Below the pieces are notes generated by a model, which had not been told where the DNA came from, searched no databases, and worked only from the letters and a program-made list of their open reading frames with translations. Made by a program: the position numbers and the translations under genes. Positions 1 through 8,861 of a stretch of DNA of 64,000 nt are shown here, piece after piece. The first letter of the stretch is position 1; every line of letters starts with the position of its first letter. The DNA comes from Flavobacterium fluvii (GTDB lineage Bacteria; Bacteroidota; Bacteroidia; Flavobacteriales; Flavobacteriaceae), in the NCBI RefSeq assembly GCF_900129545.1, contig NZ_FQWB01000003.1, positions 62,001-126,000 of the forward strand. The letters run 5' to 3'.

Positions 1-324
1 AAAGGAAATATAAGGGATAAAATAGACGGTGGAATTGTTGGTGTTGGATTTGTCACCCAATAAAAAAGTGGCGTTGAAAGAAGAAACCAGCACTCTTTCG
101 CCTGCGTTTCGGGCATCGGTCGGGAAAAACGAAAAATTGACTTTCTTGTTTTGAATCTTTTCCTGGCTCTTGTTGATTTTGAACAATTGAATCAAATAGT
201 CGATGCCGTCTTTTTGAATAATGGTGTCGTTATTGGCAGTGATAAAATAAGTGTCCTTGTCTTGAGCCTTTACTTCAAGAACTACAAATAGCAGCAGTAG
301 TATAAAAAGGAGTTTGTTTTTCAT
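1..324 (-). CDS. Outer-membrane protein, N-terminal part (cut by window edge)
   Basis: A minus-strand frame opens with ATG at 324 and stays open to base 1, giving 108 residues. The first 20 residues form a signal peptide (MKNK, a run of Leu/Phe/Val, cleavage after KAQ). The visible mature part contains SFNATFLLGD and NSTVYFIPY, which read like the start of a barrel region in BamA/TamA-like or surface-antigen proteins of Bacteroidetes. That family guess is an inference; the export signal is directly visible. The rest of the gene lies to the left of the window. Confidence 0.55.
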   Translation of the reverse strand, partial: MKNKLLFILLLLFVVLEVKAQDKDTYFITANNDTIIQKDGIDYLIQLFKINKSQEKIQNKKVNFSFFPTDARNAGERVLVSSFNATFLLGDKSNTNNSTVYFIPYISF

Positions 325-419
325 TCAATAAAACTAATGAAAAATAATCAAAAAAAATAACTGCCACAGCCTGTTTTATTGGTATAATCGGGGCTCATTT
401 TTGTTGCCCGAAATCGTGT

Positions 420-1949
420 TTATTTTGCATTGATCTTTACCAATCCACCTCGATTTTCATCACGTTCAATGGATTGTTGTACAATCAAGAGGCCAATGGT
501 AATCATGTTTTGCAATTCATACAATTCCGCATTGACATTGTGGCTTTTTAGCTGTTCTTCCACTTCGTTTTTCCAATGGGAAAGTTGTTTTTTGGCCTTG
601 ATTAAATCGGCATCATTGCGGACAATTCCGGCATTTTGACGCATCAAAAGTTGTAAATTCGCTTTGGTTTTGGCCACGTAATCGGGATTTATTTCTGGCT
701 TTGAAGTCAATTTCCAATCTGAAACGGTTCCAATGAATGGAGTTTTTTCCAAAGAAGTGTCGGCCAAATAATGGTATATTTTATCCGAATAGACCAAGGC
801 TTCCAAAAGGGAATTGGAGGCCAGACGATTGGCACCGTGCAATCCGGTTCGGGAACATTCGCCACAGGAAAATAAATTTTCCACGGAAGTTTTTCCGTTT
901 TTGTCCACCACGATTCCGCCACAAAGGTAATGCTGGGCAGGAACCACGGGAATCCAATCTTTTGCAATGTCTATCCCCACGCTTTTGCAACGTTCGTAAA
1001 TCATTGGAAAATGTTTGATGAAACCGTCTAAATCCAAATGGGTGCAATCCAGATAAACGCAATCGTCGCCTGTTTTTTTGCGTTCCAAATCGATGCTTTG
1101 CGAAACAATGTCACGCGAAGCCAAATCGCCCCTGGAGTCATAATCGGGCATGAATCTATGACCGTTTTTGGTACGTAAATAGGCACCAAAACCGCGAACC
1201 GCTTCCGAAATCAAGAAAGAAGTTCCCGTCGAGGCATCGTATAAAGCTGTTGGGTGAAACTGGATAAATTCCATTTCCTTGATAACGGCATTCGCTCTTG
1301 AAGCCATGGCAATTCCGTCGCCGGTGGCAATAACTGGATTGGTGGTATGACCGTACAAATGTCCAATTCCGCCAGTGGCCAGCAAGGTATATTCCGATTG
1401 AAAACTGAGTACTTCCTTTGTTTTTTGATCCAAAACATAAGCACCCAAACATTTGTTGTTTTCGGTAATTAAATCAAGCGCCAAATGATAATCTAAAACC
1501 GTTATATTTTCTTTTTGATGTACTTGGCTTAAAATGGCACGTTGTATTTCTTGACCGGTTTGGTCTTTGTGGTGCACGACCCTGTTTTCGGAATGGCCGC
1601 CTTCTTTGCCTAAATCCAAGGTTCCTTGGGTGTTTTTGTCAAATTTGGCTCCCCATTCAATCAATTCCTTTAATCTTTTAGGTCCTTCGGTAATCACCAT
1701 TTCCACCACGGATTCGTCACACAAACCATCGCCGCAAATCAAGGTGTCCTGAATGTGTTTCTGGTAGGAATCTTCGATTTTGTCGGTGACAATCGCAATG
1801 CCGCCTTGGGCATAGCGCGTGTTGGATTCGTTTTCGTTTGCCTTGGTAACAATCGTGACTTTTTTGTCTGGAAATCGCTCGGCAATTTTTACGGCAAAAG
1901 TCAATCCAGCCACACCGGAACCTATGATTAAGTAGTTTGTTTGGATCAT
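420..1949 (-). CDS. nadB: L-aspartate oxidase
   Basis: NadB oxidises L-aspartate to iminoaspartate, the first step of de novo NAD synthesis; NadA then uses the unstable product. The 509-residue length is normal. The FAD dinucleotide motif IGSGVAGL lies near residues 8-15, TRYAQGGIA near 44-52, and the C-terminal half has the HPTALY and HYLCGGI segments of the fumarate reductase/aspartate oxidase family. It follows nadA with no spacer: the nadA stop codon touches the nadB ATG, so the two are almost surely co-transcribed and translationally coupled. Cytoplasmic flavoenzyme. Confidence 0.97.
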   Translation of the reverse strand: MIQTNYLIIGSGVAGLTFAVKIAERFPDKKVTIVTKANENESNTRYAQGGIAIVTDKIEDSYQKHIQDTLICGDGLCDESVVEMVITEGPKRLKELIEWGAKFDKNTQGTLDLGKEGGHSENRVVHHKDQTGQEIQRAILSQVHQKENITVLDYHLALDLITENNKCLGAYVLDQKTKEVLSFQSEYTLLATGGIGHLYGHTTNPVIATGDGIAMASRANAVIKEMEFIQFHPTALYDASTGTSFLISEAVRGFGAYLRTKNGHRFMPDYDSRGDLASRDIVSQSIDLERKKTGDDCVYLDCTHLDLDGFIKHFPMIYERCKSVGIDIAKDWIPVVPAQHYLCGGIVVDKNGKTSVENLFSCGECSRTGLHGANRLASNSLLEALVYSDKIYHYLADTSLEKTPFIGTVSDWKLTSKPEINPDYVAKTKANLQLLMRQNAGIVRNDADLIKAKKQLSHWKNEVEEQLKSHNVNAELYELQNMITIGLLIVQQSIERDENRGGLVKINAK

Positions 1950-2879
1950 TTATTTGGATAATTCAAGCATGCGTTCGATTGGAACCAATGCTTTTTTCAT
2001 GATGTCGTCTGGAACAGTGATTTCAGGGGTTTCGTTGAGTAAACAATCATAAACTTTTTGCAAAGTGTTCATTTTCATGTAACCACATTCGCTGCAAGCA
2101 CAAGTGTTATCTTCGTTTGAAGGTGCCGGAATTAATATTTTTTCAGGAACTTCCTGTTTCATTTTGTGCAGAATACCTGCTTCGGTGGCTACGATAAATT
2201 TGTTGCTTGGATCTTTTTTTACAAAATCAATCATTCCGGCAGTCGAACCAATGTAGTTGGCCGTTTTCAGGATATGCGTTTCCGATTCAGGATGCGCAAT
2301 GATTTTGGCATCCGGATTTTCTTTGTACAAAGCAATCAGTTTGTCCAATGAAAAAGCTTCGTGCACCACGCATGAACCGTCCCAAAGCAACATATCACGG
2401 CCGGTTTTTTCCATCACGTATTTTCCCAAATTTTTGTCCGGAGCAAATATGATAGGTCTGTCTTTTGGAATGGATTCCACAATTTTAACGGCATTCGACG
2501 ATGTCACCACGATGTCGGTCAAGGCTTTTACTTCGGCAGAACAATTCACGTAAGTGATGACAATATGGTCGGGATGCGCCTCGGTAAATTTCTTGAAATC
2601 TTCCGGAGGACAGGATTCGGCAAGCGAACAACCCGCTTTCAAATCGGGAAGAATTACTTTTTTGGAAGGGTTCAATATTTTCGCCGTTTCGGCCATAAAA
2701 TGCACACCCGCAAAAAGGATGATGTCGGCATCCACTTTCATCGCTTCTTGAGACAAGCCCAAGCTGTCACCCACATAATCTGCCACATCTTGAATATCGG
2801 CTTCTTGATAATAATGCGCTAAAATAACCGCATTTTTCTCTTTTTTCAGTTCCAATATTCGTTCTTTAAGATTTTTCAT
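1950..2879 (-). CDS. nadA: Quinolinate synthase A
   Basis: NadA condenses iminoaspartate with dihydroxyacetone phosphate to quinolinate and carries an oxygen-sensitive [4Fe-4S] cluster. The 309-residue protein has [19 protein letters not shown] near residues 21-39 and the expected cluster cysteines: Cys84 (AGCSL), Cys113 (YVNCSAE) and one in the C-terminal [12 protein letters not shown] segment. It is the first gene of a two-gene nadAB operon. A TATCTTTG -7 box lies about 60 bases upstream of its ATG. Confidence 0.97.
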   Translation of the reverse strand: MKNLKERILELKKEKNAVILAHYYQEADIQDVADYVGDSLGLSQEAMKVDADIILFAGVHFMAETAKILNPSKKVILPDLKAGCSLAESCPPEDFKKFTEAHPDHIVITYVNCSAEVKALTDIVVTSSNAVKIVESIPKDRPIIFAPDKNLGKYVMEKTGRDMLLWDGSCVVHEAFSLDKLIALYKENPDAKIIAHPESETHILKTANYIGSTAGMIDFVKKDPSNKFIVATEAGILHKMKQEVPEKILIPAPSNEDNTCACSECGYMKMNTLQKVYDCLLNETPEITVPDDIMKKALVPIERMLELSK

Positions 2880-2938
2880 CCTTAATCAATTTTAATATTC
2901 TTGTTTTGACTATATTTTGGCGTAAAAATAATATCGCA

Positions 2939-2946
2939 CAAAGATA
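2939..2946 (-). promoter_or_regulatory. Bacteroidetes -7 box for nadAB
   Basis: On the minus strand this octamer reads TATCTTTG, an exact match to the TAnnTTTG -7 element of Bacteroidetes primary promoters. It precedes the nadA ATG by about 60 bases. A clear TTTG -33 element at ideal spacing is not evident. Confidence 0.6.
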
Positions 2947-3038
2947 CACTTATTTTGAAAAACAATAAATTGAAAAAAAGTTATGTATTTGTCTTTTTTT
3001 AATGGAAAATCTAAATAAACAGGTTGTGCCCAATGTCG

Positions 3039-3194
3039 TTAAGTTAAGACTTTTAGCTGTCAATTCGAGTGGTTTTTAACAGTAATGCGACAGATTTACT
3101 GTTGGAAATGGTGTCGAGAGGCCAATAAGGACAGAGTTCTCTATGTATTTTGTTGAAAAAAACTATCACATTTTTTAATTGAAATCGAGTAGAC
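3039..3194. repeat. Interspersed palindromic repeat A, copy 1 (decayed right end)
   Basis: The left end TTAAGTTAAGACTTTTAGC followed by GTCA and TTCGAGTG matches the copy at 5861-6016. The internal CTATCACATTTTTTAA segment also matches. The right arm has decayed here. This copy fills most of the gap between nadA and the next gene; a 70-codon open frame across it (3053-3265, minus) is therefore probably not a gene. Confidence 0.7.
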
Positions 3195-3371
3195 GAATCC
3201 TTTTTTGCTAACTGTTCAATCCAGAAGAACTTCCTGTTTGCTGAAAAAAAGAATTTCGCAAGCAAGTTCCATTCGAGCGAATTTTTATGGATTCTTTGAT
3301 AATTATTTTTTTACGTTTTTCTGGAAAATAATGTTAAAAAAACAACCTAACCAATTAAGGACAAGATTGTA

Positions 3372-3383
3372 TGATAATTATCA
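3372..3383. promoter_or_regulatory. FNR/Crp-like palindrome upstream of the NMO-like gene
   Basis: The site reads TGATAATTATCA, a perfect 12-bp palindrome with the TGAT-N4-ATCA core recognised by FNR/Crp-type regulators (consensus TTGAT-N4-ATCAA). Its centre lies about 69 bases before the favoured ATG at 3447. A near-match to the -7 box, GAACTTTG, lies near 3406-3413; a start just beyond it would place the palindrome close to -42, the usual position for an activator. Confidence 0.5.
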
Positions 3384-3446
3384 GGTTTTATCCTGATGCC
3401 ATTCCCGAACTTTGCCCCCAATATATTAAACCAAATTATTTTAAAA

Positions 3447-5261
3447 ATGACGACAAATAAACCATTGCATACTTTCCACATTCCTGTTATGGGATTGGCG
3501 TACACGATTGATAGTCCTATTCGAGTGGCAAAGTATGGCATTTCTTCAGTAATTTCAATTGCTGATGATGAATTGATTGAAAAGATGAGAGCTTTTTATA
3601 GTCAAAAATTCGACATTCCTTATCAAGAAATTACCCAAAAAATACACGATTATCGTGCAGAGCGAATCACGTCCTACTTGAACTTGGTGGACAAAATCGT
3701 AAAAGAGAAATTCGAAAATTTCAAGACAGAATTAGCCGAAAGCAAAGCCGCTTTGGAAAATTACATCGCCATGTTGCCCAACAAATCCGAAATCAAGAAA
3801 GGATTGGAAAACTTGTTGGAAGATGGAATTGCATTCAAGGACAACATCAAACATTACCTTGAAAACAATCTTTCTGCCGGAGACATCGACGTGAACATCA
3901 TGACCAAACTCGACAAGGACAATTTTGTCAAAGACGAGCAATTGCCGGTGGAATTCAATGACGCACACGCGGCACTTCGTGGTTTTGCCAACAGTAATTT
4001 GACTTCTTCGGTAGTGCTTTCTGCGGGGATGAACCCGAGATTGTTTGCTTATTTTGAAAACTTCAAGGACTTTTTTCCTGATTTCAACAATACTCTAAAA
4101 AAGAAGATTACGCTGAAAGTGAGCGATTTCCGTTCGGCGATGATTCAAGGGAATTACTTGGCCAAAAAAGGGCTTTGGGTTTCTGAATACCGCATCGAAT
4201 CTGGATTGAATTGTGGTGGACACGCTTTTGCCACCGAAGGATTTTTATTGGGTCCGATTATGGAGGAATTCAAACATAAAAAAGACCAATTGGTTCAATC
4301 GGCTCACGATATCATGGTGAAAGTATTGGCACAAAAAGAAATGCACGTTCCAGAACAACCATTGGATTTAAAAATCACGGTTCAAGGCGGAGTAGGAACA
4401 TCGGAAGAACAAGACTTCTTGCTGGATCATTACAATGTGGATTCCGTGGGTTGGGGAACACCGTTTTTATTGGTTCCTGAAGCCACTTCGGTTGATGCCG
4501 AGACCAGAAAATTATTGATGAATGCCAAAGAAAAAGATTTGTATTTGAGCCATATTTCGCCATTGGGAGTTCCATTCAACACTTTGAGAGGCACGACCAA
4601 CGAAATGTTCAAACAAAAACGTATTGACGAAAACAAGGCAGGAAGCTCTTGCCCGAAAAAATTCTTGGCGTTAAGCAAAGAATTTGGCCCGGAAGGAATT
4701 TGTACTTCTTCCAAGAAATTTCAAGACGTGAAATTGGCGGAATTGGAAGCGATAAAAGATACTTTGTCGGCTTCGACTTTCGAGAAAATGAAATTCAATA
4801 TTACCGAAAAAGCCTGTCTTTGCGTGGGTCTTGCCAATGCGTCTTATCTGGAAAACGACATCAAGATCAAAGGCCAGGAGCAAGGCGTGATTGTTTGTCC
4901 TGGACCAAACATGGCTTATTTTGACAAAGAAGTTTCGCTTTTGGAAATGGTGAAACACATTTATGGCAAAGCCAATGTGATGACGGATGCCAATCGTCCA
5001 AATCTGTTTGTAAAAGAATTGAAAATGTATGTCGATTATTTGAAAAAAGAAATCAACGACACGACTGCCGATTTGACCGCTGGACAAATCAAGAAATGGA
5101 ATGCGTTCAAAAATAACATGTTGGAAGGAATCGAATTTTATCATAATTTGTTTTCGACTTCCAATTATTTTGAAAATAGTATCAAGGAGATTCAAAACCA
5201 ACTTGAATCTTACAAAACAAGAATAGTTGAAATTAAAGTACCTGAATTAGTACCTGCGTAA
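3447..5261 (+). CDS. Putative FMN-binding TIM-barrel protein, nitronate-monooxygenase-like, with Cys-rich C-terminal region
   Basis: I chose the ATG at 3447 over an in-frame ATG at 3396 because MTTNK lies directly before the HIPVMGLAY opening and the earlier start falls in promoter-like DNA. The protein is 604 residues. Residues 256-259 (CGGH), 314-318 (GGVGT) and about 333-344 (GWGTPFLLVPEA) resemble the flavin phosphate-binding end of nitronate monooxygenase/PfaD-type barrels. Between the first strand and this part is a long helical, Glu/Lys-rich insert. The C-terminal third has Cys402, Cys419, Cys457 and Cys459 (CLCVG) and Cys484 (CPGPN), which could bind an iron-sulfur cluster. Substrate unknown. 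An FNR-like site upstream suggests induction at low oxygen. Confidence 0.6.
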   Translation: MTTNKPLHTFHIPVMGLAYTIDSPIRVAKYGISSVISIADDELIEKMRAFYSQKFDIPYQEITQKIHDYRAERITSYLNLVDKIVKEKFENFKTELAESKAALENYIAMLPNKSEIKKGLENLLEDGIAFKDNIKHYLENNLSAGDIDVNIMTKLDKDNFVKDEQLPVEFNDAHAALRGFANSNLTSSVVLSAGMNPRLFAYFENFKDFFPDFNNTLKKKITLKVSDFRSAMIQGNYLAKKGLWVSEYRIESGLNCGGHAFATEGFLLGPIMEEFKHKKDQLVQSAHDIMVKVLAQKEMHVPEQPLDLKITVQGGVGTSEEQDFLLDHYNVDSVGWGTPFLLVPEATSVDAETRKLLMNAKEKDLYLSHISPLGVPFNTLRGTTNEMFKQKRIDENKAGSSCPKKFLALSKEFGPEGICTSSKKFQDVKLAELEAIKDTLSASTFEKMKFNITEKACLCVGLANASYLENDIKIKGQEQGVIVCPGPNMAYFDKEVSLLEMVKHIYGKANVMTDANRPNLFVKELKMYVDYLKKEINDTTADLTAGQIKKWNAFKNNMLEGIEFYHNLFSTSNYFENSIKEIQNQLESYKTRIVEIKVPELVPA

Positions 5262-5282
5262 TAATTATTTATATGTTTTCCT

Positions 5283-5323
5283 GAACAAGCCCGCTTATTT
5301 ATTGAGCGGGCTTGTTCTTTTTT
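5283..5323. terminator. Terminator between convergent genes
   Basis: The arms GAACAAGCCCGCT and AGCGGGCTTGTTC enclose a 9-base loop and are followed by a T run on the plus strand. It closes the NMO-like gene. The hairpin also lies just beyond the end of the convergent hemerythrin gene and may serve it too. Confidence 0.85.
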
Positions 5324-5342
5324 AGGTTGTATTGGAGGATGT

Positions 5343-5807
5343 TTATGACCAGAAAACATCATTTTCGTTTTCGACAAAAACTTCTTCGGAATGGGCAGCA
5401 TTGATTTTGGACAATTGGTCTGCGCTGGCCACTTTTTGAATTTCGGTAAATAATTCTCTTTCCTCAAATCGAATGTGGGCATTCAATCCAGATTCTATGA
5501 GAAGTAAATTTTTCTCCAGGTCGGAAGAGGCCTTGAATAATCGTTCCAAACTTCTATGTTCCGCAATGGCGCGTTTTATGAGTTCATTTTCGGGATCTAA
5601 AATAGGAAAGAGCAATTTTTCTTCCAATTCAAAATGGGGAATCAAATGATTTTTATAAAACCAATCCGCATACGTTTTGATGCGTTCGGGAGCAATTTTT
5701 TTGGACAATCCCGTTTTTATTTTCCAACACAACTTCAATCCGTGATAATGATCGTGGCTTAAAAGTTGTAAATCCTTTGCTCTTTTTAAAGGTTTTTTCT
5801 CTTCCAT
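5343..5807 (-). CDS. Hemerythrin domain protein
   Basis: This 154-residue protein is a stand-alone four-helix hemerythrin/HHE domain, which binds a di-iron centre and typically senses or carries O2 or NO, or manages iron. Visible ligand-type residues are the His of SHDHYHG near residue 18, HFELEEKLLFP near 58-68, the His of EHRSLERL and HIRFEERELF near 108-117. There is no signal peptide, so it should be cytoplasmic. It converges on the NMO-like gene and belongs in theme with the ScdA and hemerythrin/PAS genes 7 kb away. Confidence 0.85.
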   Translation of the reverse strand: MEEKKPLKRAKDLQLLSHDHYHGLKLCWKIKTGLSKKIAPERIKTYADWFYKNHLIPHFELEEKLLFPILDPENELIKRAIAEHRSLERLFKASSDLEKNLLLIESGLNAHIRFEERELFTEIQKVASADQLSKINAAHSEEVFVENENDVFWS

Positions 5808-5860
5808 TTTGTTTTTGCTTTATAGGGTGTTTATGTGCAGGATGCTCTTGCTCAATTTTA

Positions 5861-6016
5861 TTAAGTTAAGACTTTTAGCCGTCACTTCGAGTGATCCCGC
5901 TTTTGGGCGGGATTGTATCGAGAAGCTTGTAATTGTATAGTTCTCGATACATTTTATTTAAAAAAGCTGTCGCATTTTTTAAATAAAACACTCGAACTGA
6001 CGGGGACTTGACTTAA
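5861..6016. repeat. Interspersed palindromic repeat A, copy 2 (complete)
   Basis: The two ends are inverted repeats of each other: TTAAGTTAAGAC, GTCA and TTCGAGTG on the left answer CACTCGAA, TGAC and CTTGACTTAA on the right. Inside lie two smaller hairpins, ATCCCGC/GCGGGAT and TATCGAGAA/TTCTCGATA. No open frame fills it. Its left half matches 3039-3194. It occupies the gap between the hemerythrin gene and the DUF2200-type gene. Confidence 0.8.
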
Positions 6017-6057
6017 AGATGTTACTTTTTGCTTGCAAAGGAAAAGTATTAAATGCT

Positions 6058-6411
6058 CTATCCAACTCGCAAAATCTTCTCCATCTTGCGTCCTTTTGCC
6101 AATTCGTCCACCAACTTGTCCAAATAACGTACTTGTTGCGTCAATGGATTCGTGATTTCTTCAATCCTGTAGCCACAGATGACGCCAGTGATGAGCCGTG
6201 CATTGGGATTTAATGTGGCATTCTGGAAGAATTTTTCAAAACTTGCTTTTTCTTCTATGAGTTCTTGCAGCTTTTTTTCATCATAAGAAGTTAGCCACTC
6301 GATTACTTGATGCAATTCTTCTTTGGTTCTGCCTTTCTTCTCCACTTTTGCAATATAATGCGGATATACCGAGGCGAATGTCATTTGTGCAATACGTTCG
6401 TCGTGATTCAT
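6058..6411 (-). CDS. DUF2200-family protein
   Basis: A 117-residue cytoplasmic protein whose opening, HDERIAQMTFASVYPHY, and the later segment NPNARLITGVICGYRIEEI are typical of the DUF2200 family, small proteins of unknown function in many bacteria. It ends with a basic tail. It lies 29 bases downstream of the DUF1801-type gene on the same strand, so the two may be co-transcribed. No biochemical role can be read from the sequence. Confidence 0.8.
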   Translation of the reverse strand: MNHDERIAQMTFASVYPHYIAKVEKKGRTKEELHQVIEWLTSYDEKKLQELIEEKASFEKFFQNATLNPNARLITGVICGYRIEEITNPLTQQVRYLDKLVDELAKGRKMEKILRVG

Positions 6412-6440
6412 GCCTTGTGCTTTAAGGTTACTCTCTTCAT

Positions 6441-6878
6441 TTATTTCAACCTTTCCAATTGTCCTTTTCTTTTGACTATGTTTTTATAATCCCATTGAAT
6501 TTCTCTTGATTTTTTCAGCCAACGGTTTAAATTGGTTGCTTCGATTTCTGAAAAATTATTGTAGAAAATGGAGGCGTCCTTGAATTTAGCCCCTTTTACG
6601 TTTAAATCGTCCTCTTCAAAGTCTGCTCCACTCCAAAACATGAGCCGGATTCCCGCTTTTTGTTTGCTGTAACCAACAATTGGATTGCCGTCCAAGAACC
6701 AAACTGGGTGCGCATGCCAAACTTTAGATTCTGCTTCGGCCAGTTCGTTGTTTATGATTGCAGCAAGTTGGTCGCAAATTTCTTGGTCGTTCGGGGTTTG
6801 TTTGTCATTATATGCTTTAACTTCTTTTTCCATTGCCGTCCGATTGAGGTTGTCTTTATAGGCTATAATATGTCCCAT
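6441..6878 (-). CDS. DUF1801-family protein
   Basis: A 145-residue protein with the features of the DUF1801/YdhG-like fold: KVWHAHPVWFLDGNPIVGYS, then IRLMFWSGADF and a basic C-terminus. The family is found in many soil and water bacteria and is functionally uncharacterised. The ATG at 6878 gives a 14-residue leader before an alternative start at MEKEVKAYND; either could be used. It precedes the DUF2200-type gene on the same strand. Confidence 0.75.
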   Translation of the reverse strand: MGHIIAYKDNLNRTAMEKEVKAYNDKQTPNDQEICDQLAAIINNELAEAESKVWHAHPVWFLDGNPIVGYSKQKAGIRLMFWSGADFEEDDLNVKGAKFKDASIFYNNFSEIEATNLNRWLKKSREIQWDYKNIVKRKGQLERLK

Positions 6879-7256
6879 TACTGTGTCAGGATAGGGAATA
6901 AAATTAAGATTTATTTTCCGGATTTGCCAAATCTACAATGTAAATCTGCTTTTAGAAGTGTTCTTTAAAAGGGTTTTAAGTGGGGATGTAAAGCAACTGA
7001 TTTCTAATGTTGTTTTGGTTTTCGAGAAGACTTTGGGAAGTTTAGAATATCTTAATCTAAAAATTAAATGACCTTGGAAAGGTCAAATGTTTATAGAAAA
7101 AGGATATGGTAGGTATTCGACCCCAGCTGGGGTCACATAAATTTCAACAATAAATTGGTTTCTATAAATATTAAAATCCGTTGGATTTTCTCAATGAAAC
7201 AATTGATTTTTAATTCTATTTTGGGTTTTAGAATACTTTTAGGAGTGGAATGTTTT
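6879..7256. other. Gene-free stretch with a GC palindrome and a degenerate direct repeat
   Basis: No credible gene lies here. At 7119-7134 is a perfect 16-bp palindrome, GACCCCAGCTGGGGTC, in otherwise AT-rich DNA. A segment near 6990-7045 (CAACTGATTTCTAATG, GTTTTGGTTTTCGAGA) recurs in degraded form near 7199-7245 (CAATTGATTTTTAATT, ATTTTGGGTTTTAGAA), so the palindrome is flanked by an old direct repeat. Confidence 0.6.
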
Positions 7257-8042
7257 TTATTTTTTTACTTTATTAAATTCTTTTACAAAAAGAAATCCAA
7301 ATTTTCCTTTTAGCATGCAAAGTTCTATTTTTTCTCCTTCTTCATAATTTTTGTATCGTGTTTTACCTACTGAAAGCCTTTCCTCATTATTATTTTCTGT
7401 TTTCAAGTAGAAAAAGTATTCATTTGACGTACGACCATTACTTGTTGATTTCCTTTCTATAATATATTTTTTGCAAATTTTTATATTGTCAGCAAAATGA
7501 TGATTAACAAAACCTGTTAAGGATGTTGAAATAAGAAACAGTCCAACAAAAAAACCAAAATGGACAGTATATCTTCTTTTACTTTCATAGTAAATACTGG
7601 GTCTTGTTAATTTTAAAATTATAGTCACAATAATTGCTATAGCAATTCCTGTAAAACCTGCTGTCCAAAAAAGTTTAGTTCCGTTAATTGTATTGTCAAA
7701 ATTTCTTATTTCAAATGTTAAACTTATAAGACCAATAAAAAATAAAGTAAAACTAAAGTAGTAAATGAATTTGTCAAATGGTTTAGTTGTCTTTTCGTAT
7801 AAAGTTTTTGGAGGAAAAAAGTCGTCTACAATAAGTTGTGAAAGCCCAATAATTTGAATAAGTTGGTACATTCCAAACAAAAAAAATGGCAAAGGAACAA
7901 GACGGAATGTTTCTTTGTTATCTGCAAATATTATAATTGGAATTATGCAAATTCCAATATATAAGAGTCGTTTATAAAAAATCTTCCGTATTTCGAAAGT
8001 CTGTTTAGGTTTAATAAAATTGTTGTTGTTTTTTCTTTTCAT
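7257..8042 (-). CDS. Integral membrane protein of unknown function
   Basis: A 261-residue protein with about six hydrophobic helices (near residues 28-42, 50-70, 90-108, 127-145, 163-182) and a basic N-terminus. The C-terminal 80 residues are soluble and polar. I recognise no motif and cannot assign a family. Base composition is more AT-rich than its neighbours, which might reflect recent acquisition or simply relaxed constraint. The open frame and a normal ATG start support it being real. Confidence 0.6.
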   Translation of the reverse strand: MKRKNNNNFIKPKQTFEIRKIFYKRLLYIGICIIPIIIFADNKETFRLVPLPFFLFGMYQLIQIIGLSQLIVDDFFPPKTLYEKTTKPFDKFIYYFSFTLFFIGLISLTFEIRNFDNTINGTKLFWTAGFTGIAIAIIVTIILKLTRPSIYYESKRRYTVHFGFFVGLFLISTSLTGFVNHHFADNIKICKKYIIERKSTSNGRTSNEYFFYLKTENNNEERLSVGKTRYKNYEEGEKIELCMLKGKFGFLFVKEFNKVKK

Positions 8043-8207
8043 TTGTCAAAGTATGCAGTTTTTTAGTGTTGCAGTAATTTGTATTTTGAATCCACAAATA
8101 TCCCAAAATCCACCCAAAAAGGCAGGTCTTGAACCAAAAACAGCTTTTAATCCCGTAAATATAAGATTATTCTACAAATGAAACATTGAAAAAAAAACAG
8201 ATAGATA

Positions 8208-8861
8208 CTACAAAGTCAGGGATTTTCCAGTATGAATGTCGTATTGCATTGGAACCACTTTAACGTGTTTTTCTTTCACGATTGGGTTTTCTTGAATCAT
8301 TTTCAAGGAGTGTTGGATGTTGGCAATGACGCAGGCATTCAAGTCTTCTTTGGAAATTTGTTTCTCCTCATTTTCATCGGCGATTGTTGCCACGATGTCG
8401 TCAATATGCGAAAGGTGTTTTTTGTATTCATTGTTTTTGTCTCCCACATAGGCTTTTACGGCACCGCATTCCGTATGACCCAAAACGACGATTAGTTTGG
8501 TGTCGAGATGCTCCACGGCATATTCAATGCTTCCCATGTCAATGTCGGAGATTAGGTTTCCGGCATTTCTAATCACGAATAAATCGCCAATTCCTTGGTC
8601 AAAAAGAATTTCGGGGGAAACTCGGCTATCGGAACAAGTCAAGATAACGGCAAATGGATGTTGGGCATCCTGGTTGGCCAAAACCGTTTGTTTGTTTTGA
8701 TGGGGATGGATTGATTTCTCGTCCAGAAATCTTTTGTTTCCTGAAACCAATTTTTCGATAGGAGTTTCATTCTTGTTGGGAACAGCTTTAGGCGTGGTTT
8801 GTTTTTGGCAACTCAAAGTGGTTGCCAAGATAATTGCCAATGCTGTAATTCTATTTTTCAT
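8208..8861 (-). CDS. Beta-class carbonic anhydrase, exported lipoprotein type
   Basis: It interconverts CO2 and bicarbonate with a zinc bound by Cys-His-Cys. The motif CSDSRVSPE and the later HTECGAVKAY supply the zinc ligands and catalytic Asp/Arg pair of the beta class. The N-terminus (MKNRITALAIILATTLSCQK) is a lipoprotein signal with a lipobox ending in Cys18, so the enzyme should sit in the envelope and not the cytoplasm. At 217 residues it is of ordinary length. It is the last gene of the minus-strand series that starts with scdA, but a 137-base gap after the Rrf2 gene means it may have its own promoter. Confidence 0.93.
   Translation of the reverse strand: MKNRITALAIILATTLSCQKQTTPKAVPNKNETPIEKLVSGNKRFLDEKSIHPHQNKQTVLANQDAQHPFAVILTCSDSRVSPEILFDQGIGDLFVIRNAGNLISDIDMGSIEYAVEHLDTKLIVVLGHTECGAVKAYVGDKNNEYKKHLSHIDDIVATIADENEEKQISKEDLNACVIANIQHSLKMIQENPIVKEKHVKVVPMQYDIHTGKSLTL

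Noticed and set aside
3053..3265. 70-codon open frame on the minus strand
   Set aside because: It lies across repeat A copy 1, with no start context and no protein-like composition.
4671..5201. 176-codon open frame antisense to the NMO-like gene
   Set aside because: Its sequence is the complement of a clearly coding region, and its residues (runs of Phe, His, Ile) are typical of antisense shadows.
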